DNA of 64,000 nt from Bacteriovoracaceae bacterium UBA6144 (GTDB taxonomy: Bacteria > Bdellovibrionota > Bacteriovoracia > Bacteriovoracales > Bacteriovoracaceae). The notes under the pieces are model-generated. The model was not told the DNA's origin and did not search any database. It was given only the letters and a program-made list of their open reading frames with translations. Numbering within the stretch: the stretch's first letter is position 1; every line of letters begins with the position of its first letter. Of this stretch, positions 51,623 to 62,000 are shown piece after piece. The stretch is taken from NCBI GenBank assembly GCA_002435705.1, contig DIVA01000059.1, positions 1 through 64,000 on the forward strand. The letters run 5' to 3'. Position numbers and translations under genes: made by a program.

Positions 51623-52702
51623 ATGAAAAGAATGGAAATTCAGCCTGAAGCTGTTGAACTAGCAAAAAAATTTACTGTCTCAGACCCACAACTGGGTTTT
51701 GGTAAGTATATGGCACCTATCATGGTGCAGTCTTGGTACAAAGAAGGCGTGTGGAGCACTCCCAAACTCATGCCTTATGCGATGATCTCACTTGATCCCT
51801 GCGCAAAAGTGTTGCACTACGCTCAAGAAATATTCGAAGGCATGAAAGCTTACCGTCATCCAATGGGTGATATTAATTTGTTCCGCCCTGAACTCAATGC
51901 TCGCCGTTTTAATTTCTCTGCTCGCCGGATGGCCATGCCGGAATTTCCGGAAGAAATGTTCATCGAATCAGTGGCAACACTCTCAGCCTACTCACATCAG
52001 ATCGTTCCAAAGCGTCTGGGTGAATCGCTCTACATTCGCCCCTTCATGATTGCGACAGAGAAGGGTCTGGGAATTAAACCTGCGAAGGAATTTCTCTTCT
52101 GCGCCGTGGCCTCTCCCTCTGGTAACTATTTCGTGAACCCAAATGTGCGAGTCTACATCGAACGCGATGAAGTCCGCGCGGCAACCGGTGGCATCGGAGC
52201 AGCCAAGGCAGGAGGCAACTATGCCGCCAGCCTCAGCTCATATGCCCGCACCCTTCATGAAGACTGTGATCAAACACTCTGGCTTGATTCGAAAGATCGA
52301 AAATACGTCGAAGAGATGAGTGGAATGAATTTCTTTGCTGTGGTCAAAGGTGAACTCATCACTCCCCCTATTTCAGACTCAATCCTGGATGGGATCACTC
52401 GTCGCTCGCTCATAGAATTGGCGCGCTCAAAAGGCTTAACCGTTAAAGAAGAACGTATCAACATTGATTATCTCCTCGAGCACATCAAAAAGAATGAGTG
52501 CACCGAAGCTTTCATCTGTGGCACAGCTTCTGTTCTAGTGCCCGTGGCCAGCTTCAAACTGAAGTCAGGTGAAATTTTTAATGTTTCTGAGCCTAATGGA
52601 AAAATTTCTATTGCTCTTAAAGAGGAACTGACTCAAATCCAAGGTGGCAGACTAGATGCTCCACAAGGCTGGTTGTATAAAGTTCCAAAGATTGATTTTT
52701 AA
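51623..52702 (+). CDS. ilvE: Branched-chain amino acid aminotransferase
   Basis: 359 residues, type IV fold PLP transaminase. IFEGMKAYRH, RPFMIATEKGLGIKPAKEF, the PLP lysine in GIGAAKAGGNYAAS, GMNFFAVVKGEL and EAFICGTASVLVPV define the family. Catalyses the last step of Leu/Ile/Val synthesis. Ends next to a UUCG-type hairpin. Confidence 0.94.
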   Translation: MKRMEIQPEAVELAKKFTVSDPQLGFGKYMAPIMVQSWYKEGVWSTPKLMPYAMISLDPCAKVLHYAQEIFEGMKAYRHPMGDINLFRPELNARRFNFSARRMAMPEFPEEMFIESVATLSAYSHQIVPKRLGESLYIRPFMIATEKGLGIKPAKEFLFCAVASPSGNYFVNPNVRVYIERDEVRAATGGIGAAKAGGNYAASLSSYARTLHEDCDQTLWLDSKDRKYVEEMSGMNFFAVVKGELITPPISDSILDGITRRSLIELARSKGLTVKEERINIDYLLEHIKKNECTEAFICGTASVLVPVASFKLKSGEIFNVSEPNGKISIALKEELTQIQGGRLDAPQGWLYKVPKIDF

Positions 52703-52717
52703 ATTTGATGAAAGAGA

Positions 52718-52741
52718 AAGGTGCAGCCGAAGCTGCACCTT
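52718..52741. terminator. Hairpin between ilvE and the antiporter gene
   Basis: 10-bp perfect stem AAGGTGCAGC/GCTGCACCTT with CGAA on the plus strand; on the minus strand the loop is C(UUCG)G, an unusually stable tetraloop. No U-run, so a terminator or RNA-end stabiliser for converging genes. Confidence 0.65.
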
Positions 52742-52748
52742 AGAGAGA

Positions 52749-54026
52749 CTAGAGATTAGGCAAGATTTCAAAACAGATAATGGCCACAGCCGTTGGAAAG
52801 AGTGCTCCTTTCAAGAGACCCATTGGCGAAATTCCACCTTCAAAATTTTCTTTCAAAATCCCGTAGCCCGCTGGGTTCGGAGCGTTGGCGATAACAGTGA
52901 GACCACCACCTGTAACGGCACCGGCCACCAAGAAATACTTCGCAGAATCTGAAAGCTCAACGAGAGATCCAAGATAAGTAAGAGCGGCGTTATCAGTAAT
53001 AGCTGTTAAACCCGTCGCCCCAAAAAAGAGGGCCTGATCACCAAGTTGACCCAAGAGAGGCTGCAACCACCATTTCTGAAGTGAACCGAGAACAATTAAG
53101 CCCCCAAGAAAAAATCCGACCATCAGTGATTCTTTAATTTTAATACGATCATCTTGGTACTCTTGAGTCACTGTCGTGAATCCCATGAAGAAGAGAAAGA
53201 GCCCCATGAAAAACACCATGTGGTGAGCAGAAACCACAACCATGGCCAGGAAGAAAAGGTGAACAAAAGTTACCCACACTGGTGGTAATTGTTTGTCTGT
53301 AGAGTCTGGGCGCAGACTGAAGTCACCAGAGAGTTCACCCTTAAACATAAAGGCAATAGTAAGGGCAGAAATCACACAGGCGATAGCTGCTTTATAACCA
53401 AAGTGTGTCGCCATGAAGCCAATTCCCCAAGCCCACTTCGACGCCACCATCAGAACTGGAGGAGCAGCGAAATGAGTGAGAGTTCCACCGATACTGATGT
53501 TCACGAAAAGAAGACCGATAGTAGCGTACTTAAACTTCGTGCTCATCTTTTGCGAGAAGAAGTTTTTCTGAAGAATAAGGGCCGTCACTGTCATAGCAGC
53601 TGGCTCAGTGATAAATGATCCCAAAAGAGGCCCCAGCACACAGGCCGTAAAAAAGAAGGCCATCTTCTTAGGCATCGGCATGATGTTTGAAACCAGCACG
53701 ATCGCTTTTTCAGCAAGCTTAATGACGGGACGAGTTCCGGCCATGGCCATGATGACAAACACAAACGCAGGCTCTGTGAAATTGAGACTTTCAAGATAAG
53801 CGATGGGAGCTGCGAAACCATCAATCGCGGCCATGTAGCAGATAAAAATGGCTGCCCACATCCCAAACACAGCTTCTACTTCTGCTAGGAAGTGAAAGAG
53901 GTGGTAGCGCATTGAGTGTTCAGGAAAGTGATGACCGATTTCGGCAATCTTGCCGACCATGAAAGTGTGCAGGATACCCAGTGCAAAAATCACTGTGGCT
54001 CCCAGCTCGATGAGACTTGGGTTCAT
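52749..54026 (-). CDS. Putative Na+/H+ antiporter
   Basis: 425 residues with about 11 transmembrane helices. SFITEPAAMTVTAL and GLTAITDNAALTYLGSL contain the charged intramembrane residues expected of this antiporter type, and HFPEHSMRYHLFHFLAEVE near the N-terminus matches the Na_H_antiport_3 family. Role: sodium or pH balance in the inner membrane. Confidence 0.78.
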   Translation of the reverse strand: MNPSLIELGATVIFALGILHTFMVGKIAEIGHHFPEHSMRYHLFHFLAEVEAVFGMWAAIFICYMAAIDGFAAPIAYLESLNFTEPAFVFVIMAMAGTRPVIKLAEKAIVLVSNIMPMPKKMAFFFTACVLGPLLGSFITEPAAMTVTALILQKNFFSQKMSTKFKYATIGLLFVNISIGGTLTHFAAPPVLMVASKWAWGIGFMATHFGYKAAIACVISALTIAFMFKGELSGDFSLRPDSTDKQLPPVWVTFVHLFFLAMVVVSAHHMVFFMGLFLFFMGFTTVTQEYQDDRIKIKESLMVGFFLGGLIVLGSLQKWWLQPLLGQLGDQALFFGATGLTAITDNAALTYLGSLVELSDSAKYFLVAGAVTGGGLTVIANAPNPAGYGILKENFEGGISPMGLLKGALFPTAVAIICFEILPNL

Positions 54027-54108
54027 AGAAACTCCTTGGGGTTAAACTGTCTTAAGTTTAACTTAAAAAGGCGGAGTTCTTAGACATTTTTATACTGAAC
54101 TGATTGTC

Positions 54109-54357
54109 TCAGCCATCTTTACCGATTGAATTCACCGGACACGCATCCATTTGTTCCTGGCAGAGTTCAATCTCTTTAGCGATGGTGGGCTGTTTTTTCA
54201 CGTAAGCGTTTCCATCATCGTCTTCAGCGAAAAATTCGGGAGCACCAGAATAACAAACGTTACAAGCAATACAGCCTTCACCCGTATTATCGTCGGGGTC
54301 CGTGCAATAAAAGGCTCCAGGAATGTTGAGTTGATGCTTTTTCTTCGGGTTCGCCAT
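54109..54357 (-). CDS. Single-cluster ferredoxin [4Fe-4S]
   Basis: 82 residues: GCIACNVCYSGAPEFF supplies CxxCxxC and ACPVNSI the fourth cysteine, so one cluster. Acidic insert and electron-carrier size. May serve QueG or other reductases in the cell; inference only. Confidence 0.88.
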   Translation of the reverse strand: MANPKKKHQLNIPGAFYCTDPDDNTGEGCIACNVCYSGAPEFFAEDDDGNAYVKKQPTIAKEIELCQEQMDACPVNSIGKDG

Positions 54358-54457
54358 AGAATCTCCACTTACTTTAATGATAAAACCACTATAAATAGGT
54401 GCACTTCACCAGACAAGCTTAAGCTGCGAGTATGCTTTGCGTTAAAAGGAATTGTGT

Positions 54458-56194
54458 ATGTTTGAAGAAAGTCTTAACAAAGCTCAACAATGGTGTGCTC
54501 ATCCCGCCATAGATCTTGAGGCCAAAAAAGAGATCCAAGAATTGATCCAAAAGCTTCCTGCCTCACAAACGGAACTGCACGAGCGCTTTTATCGAGGCCT
54601 TGAGTTCGGCACTGGTGGTCTGCGTGGAATCTTGGGCATGGGTGAAAACCGTATCAATCGCTATACTGTTCGTAGGGCCGCTCAAGCGCTGGCCTTGACT
54701 ATCAAAAAATACTACCCACAAAATGCAAGTGTGGTGGTGAGCTACGACTGCCGTCACGGTTCCCGCGAGTTCGCAGAAGAAACCATCGGAGTCATGGCCG
54801 CACACGGAATCAAAGGCAGAATTTTTTCCGTGCTCACTCCTACGCCCATGCTCTCCTACGCCCTCCGCTACTATAAAGCTCAGGCCGGAGTCATGGTCAC
54901 CGCCAGCCATAATCCCCCTAAGTATAATGGCTATAAGGTTTTTTGGAGCGACGGCGCTCAAGTGGTGACGCCCATCGATCAGGAAGTGATCGACGCCTAT
55001 AATTCTCTTTCTGACTGGTCGATGATCAAAACCATGAGCTTCAAGGAAGCAACTGCTCTTGGACTCGCTCAGAATACCGACTCCCTGGTCGATGAAAGCT
55101 TCTACCAAATGATTCAAGATCAGGTGATTGTGAATAAAGAATTGTGTCTCACTCAGGGGGACAAGCTTAAAATTACTTTCACTCCCCTACATGGCACAGC
55201 TAAAGTTCCCTGCGAAACGATTGCTAAGAAACTAGGATTCACTCATTTTAAAACGATCGCCGAGCAAGCTGTGTTTGATGGAAATTTTCCCACTGTTAAA
55301 TTCCCAAACCCAGAAGACCCCTCAGCCATGAAAATGGTGGTGGATGAGATGCTTCGATCAAATTCAGATATTGCATTTGGCTCCGATCCGGATGGAGACC
55401 GTCTTGGTGTAGTGGTCAATCACAAAGGGCAGGCGCATTTTGTGAATGGCAATGAACTTGGTGCCATCTACCTCCACTACATCTTCACCCAAAGACAAAA
55501 AAATAAAACTCTCCCCGCAAATCCCGTCATCATCAAAAGTATTGTGACTTCACCCGTGCAAGATAAGATTGCTGCCACATTTGGGGCACAAACGATTGCG
55601 ACTCTGACAGGCTTTAAGTGGATGGCCCACGCGATTAAAGAACTCGAAGACAAAAAATCTCCTCTCAATTTTGTTTTCGCCTCAGAGGAGTCTTTCGGCT
55701 ACATGCCTCACAAAGAAGCCAGAGATAAAGACGGTGTATCGTCGATGGCACTGATGTGCGAAATCGCGCTCTTTTATAAATTAAAAGCGATGACACTGAT
55801 TGATGTGCTGGATGAAATCGCCGAGACTTATGGATTCTTCGCTGAAACCCTCGTCTCCCTCGATTACGAAGGGCTTGAAGGAGCCCAAAAAATTCAACGG
55901 ATCATGGAAAAGTTCCGCCACTACTCTGAGACAGAAATGCTCTTTGAAAAAATTGCCAAAAAGAATGACTACCTCAAACCTCAGGAGACGGGTCTTCCGA
56001 AGAGTAATGTTTTAAGCTTTCTCTTTGAGAGCGGCAACCAACTCTTCCTGCGTCCCTCAGGCACTGAACCCAAGATTAAGTTCTACGTCATGGTGGCAGA
56101 GCATTCGGGAAATCTAGCTCAGAAGAAAGAGCGGGCCCAAGAAAAACTTACGAAATTTTCTCAGTATCTGAAAAATATCTGTGAGGGTATCTAA
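54458..56194 (+). CDS. Phosphohexomutase (phosphoglucomutase/phosphomannomutase family)
   Basis: 578 residues. The active-site serine is in GVMVTASHNPPKYNGYKV, the metal loop is SDPDGDRLG, and the sugar-binding loop includes SEESFGYMP. The long form is typical of bacterial PgcA-type phosphoglucomutases. The ATG at 54458 has AAGGA 7 nt upstream. It interconverts hexose-1- and 6-phosphates. The queC gene begins immediately after its stop. Confidence 0.92.
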   Translation: MFEESLNKAQQWCAHPAIDLEAKKEIQELIQKLPASQTELHERFYRGLEFGTGGLRGILGMGENRINRYTVRRAAQALALTIKKYYPQNASVVVSYDCRHGSREFAEETIGVMAAHGIKGRIFSVLTPTPMLSYALRYYKAQAGVMVTASHNPPKYNGYKVFWSDGAQVVTPIDQEVIDAYNSLSDWSMIKTMSFKEATALGLAQNTDSLVDESFYQMIQDQVIVNKELCLTQGDKLKITFTPLHGTAKVPCETIAKKLGFTHFKTIAEQAVFDGNFPTVKFPNPEDPSAMKMVVDEMLRSNSDIAFGSDPDGDRLGVVVNHKGQAHFVNGNELGAIYLHYIFTQRQKNKTLPANPVIIKSIVTSPVQDKIAATFGAQTIATLTGFKWMAHAIKELEDKKSPLNFVFASEESFGYMPHKEARDKDGVSSMALMCEIALFYKLKAMTLIDVLDEIAETYGFFAETLVSLDYEGLEGAQKIQRIMEKFRHYSETEMLFEKIAKKNDYLKPQETGLPKSNVLSFLFESGNQLFLRPSGTEPKIKFYVMVAEHSGNLAQKKERAQEKLTKFSQYLKNICEGI

Positions 56195-56866
56195 GTGATC
56201 GAAGCTGTTGTGCTTTTAAGTGGCGGCATGGATTCACTCGTGTGTGCAGCGATCGCTGCCACGAAACACAAACACCTAGCGTTTTTGCACTTGAACTATG
56301 GGCAAAAAACCTCCGCCAAAGAGCTTGAGTGCTTTGAAAAAATCTCAGACCACTATCAGATTCCTACAGATCATCGAAAGATCATTCAAATGGACTTCCT
56401 CAAGCAGATCGGAGGAAGTTCTCTGACCGACGACAACATCACTGTAAAAAATTACGACGGTGACGAATCAACCATCCCTTCTAGTTACGTGCCCTTTAGA
56501 AACTCCATCATCCTCTCTCTGGCTGTCTCCTGGGCAGAATCATTGGGGGCTCGCCACCTCTACATCGGTGCTAACTTTGAGGACTCCCCTGGCTATCCTG
56601 ATTGTAGACCGGAGTACTATAAGGCATTCAATGAACTCGTGAGGCTCGGAACTAAAGATGGTGACATCCATGTCCACACTCCTGTGATACATATGAAAAA
56701 ATCAGAAATCGTATCCGAGGGTCTTCGGCTTAAGGCTCCCTTTGAGATGAGTTGGTCCTGCTACGCGCGCACTGATAAAGCGTGTGGCGTATGTGACTCC
56801 TGCGCTCTTCGAATGCGTGGTTTTAAAGAAGCTCAAACAGTCGACCCCATTACCTATCAGGGTTAG
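56195..56866 (+). CDS. queC: 7-cyano-7-deazaguanine synthase QueC
   Basis: ATP-dependent conversion of CDG to preQ0, the queuosine precursor. 223 residues: LLSGGMDS P-loop (8-14), FLHLNYGQK, SSYVPFRNSIILSLA, and the zinc Cys cluster CYARTDKACGVCDSC. GTG start directly abutting the mutase stop. Works with QueG (33 kb) in the same pathway. Confidence 0.95.
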   Translation: MIEAVVLLSGGMDSLVCAAIAATKHKHLAFLHLNYGQKTSAKELECFEKISDHYQIPTDHRKIIQMDFLKQIGGSSLTDDNITVKNYDGDESTIPSSYVPFRNSIILSLAVSWAESLGARHLYIGANFEDSPGYPDCRPEYYKAFNELVRLGTKDGDIHVHTPVIHMKKSEIVSEGLRLKAPFEMSWSCYARTDKACGVCDSCALRMRGFKEAQTVDPITYQG

Positions 56867-57792
56867 TAGAGCTGAACAAAATCCCCTTCAGTCACAGAGC
56901 CGCCTGAGTGAAGGATTGAAATCGATCCATCAGGGCCAAAGTAGTCTATGACTTCCAGTGTGCCTTTCACGTCCCCTTTAGAAACACCGATGAGCGCCCC
57001 GGTTTCTGGATCAAAGATATCCTGACCTTCGGTGATGACTTTAAGAATATCACCGATGTTAAGACCACTGTCTCGTCCGGAATTGAGATAAATTTTTGAG
57101 CCAATGATTTTTGCCACGCGACCCGTCCAATCCAGCTTCCCACCCATCTGCACCAAGCGCGGGAGAAATTTTCTGACTGCGACCCGAGTGGAGTAGCGTA
57201 AAAGATCTTGGCGGTAAGCGAGGTTCTCTTCTTCTTCGGTGATGTAGAAGCGGTAGTTGTCGTCGTTAACTACACCTTCCACCAGCTCTGAAACTAATTC
57301 TTTTGAACTGATTACATCAAAGACTTTTATCTCAATCTTCGTTTCTGCGAGGGCTTTTGTTTTACGAACAAAACCAATCTCATCGGAAGCCTGACGAATG
57401 CGCGCTTCAGTGATGCGTCCAAATACCACCAGATTCACTCCCGCCATTTTCGCTTTACGTGTCAGCTGCGCCAACTTCACTCCACCACCGGAGTAGATGT
57501 CTTTTGATGAACCAAAAATTTGAGCTGCCGCCGGATCAATCAAGTAATCGCGAGACTTAGAAAGCTCACGACGAAATTCTTCTGTGGCCTGAATCGCTAG
57601 ATCTTCTCCGCCGAAGGGGGCTTCATTAAAAAATCCAAGGAGCGCGACTTTTTTTCTCAGTGGATTAAATTCTTTCACATTTTGCGGACGGCTCTGGTTC
57701 ACCCGATTCGGATCGAGCGCTGTGCGACGACTGATAGGTCCTGCACAGGACATGACAAAAATTAAAATGAATATAAGAAAGCGAGCGACCAT
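56863..57792 (-). CDS. CsgG/FlgT-like lipoprotein
   Basis: 309 residues with lipobox VMSC. The first 200 residues resemble the CsgG/FlgT N-domain (VALLGFFNEAPFGGEDLA; FGRITEARI). The C-terminal 90 residues match the FlgT C-domain: GRVAKIIGSKIYLNSGRDSGLNIGDILKV. Envelope-associated; a role in an outer-membrane or flagellar basal structure is possible. It is downstream of the 424-residue secreted protein gene. Confidence 0.78.
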   Translation of the reverse strand: MVARFLIFILIFVMSCAGPISRRTALDPNRVNQSRPQNVKEFNPLRKKVALLGFFNEAPFGGEDLAIQATEEFRRELSKSRDYLIDPAAAQIFGSSKDIYSGGGVKLAQLTRKAKMAGVNLVVFGRITEARIRQASDEIGFVRKTKALAETKIEIKVFDVISSKELVSELVEGVVNDDNYRFYITEEEENLAYRQDLLRYSTRVAVRKFLPRLVQMGGKLDWTGRVAKIIGSKIYLNSGRDSGLNIGDILKVITEGQDIFDPETGALIGVSKGDVKGTLEVIDYFGPDGSISILHSGGSVTEGDFVQLY

Positions 57793-57823
57793 GGAGAAAT
57801 CCTCTCTCGTCGCCCGATAAAAA

Positions 57824-59098
57824 TTATTGCTTCAGCTTTTCACCCAGAGTGACAATTAACTCCGGACCCAGCTCTGTGACAGTAAGAGGGCGACCTAACT
57901 CTGATTCTAACTCGGAAGAGCCTGACACTAAAGCCTTGAATTTATTTTCCGATCCTCGAAAGAAAAAAAGAATCTTCGCTTCATTCTGACTAAAAGAATC
58001 AAGCTTGCCCTGGGCCTGAATACCGGCACCCTTCACTCTCATCCAATTCAAAAATTGCATCACCTGCCCCAGGTGGCTGGCACCCATTACTTTGACCGTC
58101 ATGGAGTTGGTGAGAGAAACTGAGCGGGCCACTTGGTTTTTAGCATCCATCAGTTGTGAGAGAGGATACTTATAAATATACGTCGCAAGCAGGGAGTTAA
58201 AATTCTTTTGTTCTAAGGTTTTTATCACCTGAGTTTCTTTGGGGAGATCAGCCCAAAAGAGCACACGCTTGGTATTCAGATCGTGCAGAATAACGCCACC
58301 CGAGTGATTCATCTTGGTGTCACTGGCCGTAGAGCGAATAATATCTTTTTCCACATTCAGATTAACTGTCAAAAGCAAGCTACCAATAAGCTCTGGTGAG
58401 ACAAAGCTTTTCATGGCTTTTTCATCTTGCGCTTCCCAAGCTTCAAGTGAGGAGTGGCAAATGCTATCGCAGAGGACGACTTCTTCCACATCAGCGGGAG
58501 CATTGACTTCAAACCACTTGAGCCATTCTGCTTCGACAACATTTGTAAAATCGGCTGCCTCCTTGAGCTGCAAATCTGTCCACGTGAAATGCTGAGTGTT
58601 CATCTGGACGCGCACAAAGAGTTTTCTAAAAGACTTGTTATCCTCCAGCATTCTCTGGTGAGACAGAGAGAGAAGACGAGTATCGACTTCCGCCTCTAGG
58701 ATCATTTCCCATTTATTAAGTTCAACAGGATCAGCTGCGAATTTTTTGATGGTCGTGCGCTTGAGAAGTTTTTCAAACCCCGCAAAACTTTCACGGCCAG
58801 TGTTTTTTTCTTGTGCCACCAGGGCTTCAAGATCAGGTTTATCCTTCCACTCCTCGCGACGCTTGAGTTCCATTCCAGAAAACCAACTTGAGAATTTTTT
58901 CTCAAAAGCAGCTTCATAGGCTGCCACATCTAAATTTTGAGCTTTCATTTGCTCTTTAATCAACTTCTCTACGGCAAGTTTAAACACAGTGGTACGAAGC
59001 TGCTGCTCTGTTTGCTCTGACTCACTTTTGTAACTAATTGTGACAGATTGCGCCCACAGGTTAAGTGAGAAGAGCAGACCTAGAACAAAAAACTTCAT
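57824..59098 (-). CDS. Hypothetical periplasmic protein
   Basis: 424 residues from MKFFVLGLLFSLNLWAQS (signal peptide). ATG overlaps the dnaE stop (ATGA). The C-terminal part contains SLTNSMTVKVMGASHLGQVMQF and may be a beta/alpha domain shared with FlgT-type proteins. Unknown family. The gene order dnaE, this gene, and the CsgG/FlgT-like gene suggests one transcript. Confidence 0.68.
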   Translation of the reverse strand: MKFFVLGLLFSLNLWAQSVTISYKSESEQTEQQLRTTVFKLAVEKLIKEQMKAQNLDVAAYEAAFEKKFSSWFSGMELKRREEWKDKPDLEALVAQEKNTGRESFAGFEKLLKRTTIKKFAADPVELNKWEMILEAEVDTRLLSLSHQRMLEDNKSFRKLFVRVQMNTQHFTWTDLQLKEAADFTNVVEAEWLKWFEVNAPADVEEVVLCDSICHSSLEAWEAQDEKAMKSFVSPELIGSLLLTVNLNVEKDIIRSTASDTKMNHSGGVILHDLNTKRVLFWADLPKETQVIKTLEQKNFNSLLATYIYKYPLSQLMDAKNQVARSVSLTNSMTVKVMGASHLGQVMQFLNWMRVKGAGIQAQGKLDSFSQNEAKILFFFRGSENKFKALVSGSSELESELGRPLTVTELGPELIVTLGEKLKQ

Positions 59099-62000
59099 GA
59101 GCGAACCTCTTCCTTTCCGATGTGGAAAGTAACAGCGTTGCACTGAAAAAGATCGTTCACTCGAGCTTGTAACTGAGGAGAGGGAGCTACTAAAAAACTA
59201 TCATCGAGCGGAAGGCGGGCTTTCCCTCCTTCAAGCTCAAAAATGAAATGGATCGGCACTGCGCCTCTGTAGCTCAGAAGAATTTGGCGCAAACGTGTCA
59301 GCGAGTGGGGGTTAAGCTTGTTTTTTGGAAGTGAAACCCTGACCGCAGTGACCTTATCATCGGTGACGTCTTTGAGCAGACTGATTTTTTCCACTAGAAA
59401 CTTCTTCGGATCCTCCGAAAGGTTCACATGCCCCGTGATCAGGACCGGATCATCTACAGTAAGCATCTCGAACACTTCCGCATAGACACGCGGAAAGAGC
59501 AAACACTCGATTTTACCCGTGAGATCCTCGAGGTTCATGAACGCCATCTTGTCACCCTTCTTGGTGATGATGTTTTTTACAGTATTGATCATGCCGCCCA
59601 AGACCATGGGCCTGCGACTCGGATCTTCCTGTTGGCCGCGGGGATTAAAGCCCTCTGGCTTTGAGACCACTGGCAACGAATGAACGTCGTGGATCGCCAT
59701 GCTCGTGAGTTTGGTGAGAAGGTCTTTGTATCGGTCGAGCGGATGGCCTGAAATATAAATCCCTAACAATTCCGCTTCCAGAGAGAGTTTTTCTTTCTCC
59801 GAGAACTCGGCGGTCTCATGGATCTGGAGCGCCTGTGCAGTCTCAGCACTGGTGACTGCTCCTCCGAGATCGAAGAGATTGGTCTGCCCCATACTGCGCT
59901 CTTCCTGCTTGGTGGTTCCATGGGACGTGATGGTCTCAAGATTCTCCAGCAAAGTCTTACGATTGTAAGAATCGCAGTTATCGAAAGCCCCAACTTTAAT
60001 CAAAGATTCCATGACCCGCGAGTTTACGGCTTTCATGTCCACACGTTCGCAGAAATCAATTAAACCTTTAATGGGACCATTATCCTGACGCTCTTTAATG
60101 ATCGCCTGTACAGCCCCCTCTCCCACGTTTTTAATCGCTCCCATACCAAAGCGGATGGTGCTGCCGATGACGTTGAAGAGCCAGAGCGATTCATTCACAT
60201 CAGGAGGAAGGATCTCGATGTCATGCTCGCGGGCATCCTGCGCGTACATGGTCACTTTATCTTTATTGGAGATCTCTGTTCCTAAAAGCGCGGCAAAGAA
60301 AGCTGCTGGATAGTAGTGCTTCAAGAATGCTGTTTGATAGGCGATCACCGCATAAGCGACAGCGTGCGACTTGTTGAAACCATAAGCCGCGAACTTTTCC
60401 ATCAGACCGAAGAGGTAAGCACTCTTTTCTTCATCGAATCCGCGCTGAATAGCTCCTTCCATGAAAATCTTTTTGTACTTTTCCATCTCTTCGGGCTTCT
60501 TCTTACCCATCGCACGGCGGAGCATGTCCGCTTGTCCTAAACTGAACCCCGCGACAGTACGCGCGATGTTCATCACCTGCTCCTGATACACGATGATCCC
60601 GTAGGTGTCTTTCAATACCGGACGGAGTTCTTCGAAGGTATAAGTCTCAGGCTTGCGGCCGTGTTTGATCTCCACGAATTCATCGTGCATTCCGGATTCC
60701 ATGGGACCTGGGCGATAAAGAGCGTTAATGGCGGTGATATCATCAATCGTGTCAGGTTTGATGCGCTTACAGAGATCTTTCATGCCTGAAGATTCGAGCT
60801 GGAAGACACCAGTGGTGTCCCCCTCGCCGATAAGTCGGAAGACGGCGGCATCAGTCATGCTGATGTCTTCAATATTGAATTTCGGATCATGATCGCGGCG
60901 GATAAATTTCACAGCGTTATCGATCACGGTCAAAGTTTTTAGTCCCAAGAAATCGAATTTAACCAGACCAATCTTTTCAGAAAAATCTTTATCAAACTGA
61001 ACCACCTGCTCGCCTTCGCGGCCTTTATAGAGAGGACAGTAAGTCACAAGTGGGTCGTTGGTGATAATCACGCCAGCGGCATGGATCGAAGCGTGACGAT
61101 AGAGGCCCTCAAGCTTTTTGGAGATCTGCAAGATGCGACGAATCTTTGGATCATTATCTTCAAGTTCTTTGAGCTTTGGTTCCTTATCAATCGCCTCTTG
61201 CAGCTCGATACCTAATTCATCCGGAATCAACTTCGCCAGAGCATCTGCCTCAGAGTACGGAAGAGCGAAAACACGAGAGACATCGCGGATCACAGCTTTC
61301 GCTTGCAGTTTTCCGAAAGTGATAATTTGTCCGACTCGCTCTTCTCCGTATTTTTTTGTCACATACTCGATCACCTCTTGGCGACGGTCTTGACAGAAAT
61401 CCACGTCGAAGTCTGGCATGGAGATACGTTCCGGGTTAATGAAACGCTCAAAGAGAAGGTTGTAAGGAATCGGATCAATGTTGGTGATGTCGAGGGCGTA
61501 AGCGACAAGGGAGCCCGCACCCGAGCCACGGCCAGGACCTACCGGAATATCATGGGCTTTAGCCCAACGGATGAAGTCCGAAACGATCAGGAAGTAGCCC
61601 GTGAATCCCATCTGCTTTATCAGGCCAACCTCTTCTTCAAGTCGGGCCATATAGACAGGCTTAAGTTCTGTGTCCCAGTTCTCTTTTGAGATCAGATGCT
61701 TAAAGTGAGGACCAGCAAAACGTTTATCCAAACCTTCCAGAGATTCACGAGCAAAAAATTCTTCTTCACTCTCGCCCGTATCAATTTGGAAAGTGGGTAG
61801 ATGATAGATCTGCTTTCCTTTTTCGTCTTCCCAGCGAATCTCGAGGTTACATTTATCTGCGATTTTTAGTGTGTTGTCACAAGCCTCAGGGATGTAGCTG
61901 AAAGCCTTACGCATCTCTTCTGGGGATTTAAAATAAAACTCTGAGGTCGTGAGCCTCATTCTTTTTTCGTCTTCAAAAGTCTTTCCGGTCTGAATACACA

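Noticed and set aside
54563..55117. 184-codon minus-strand open frame inside the phosphohexomutase gene
   Set aside because: It is an antisense shadow of a clear mutase with complete motifs; its translation has no motif of its own.
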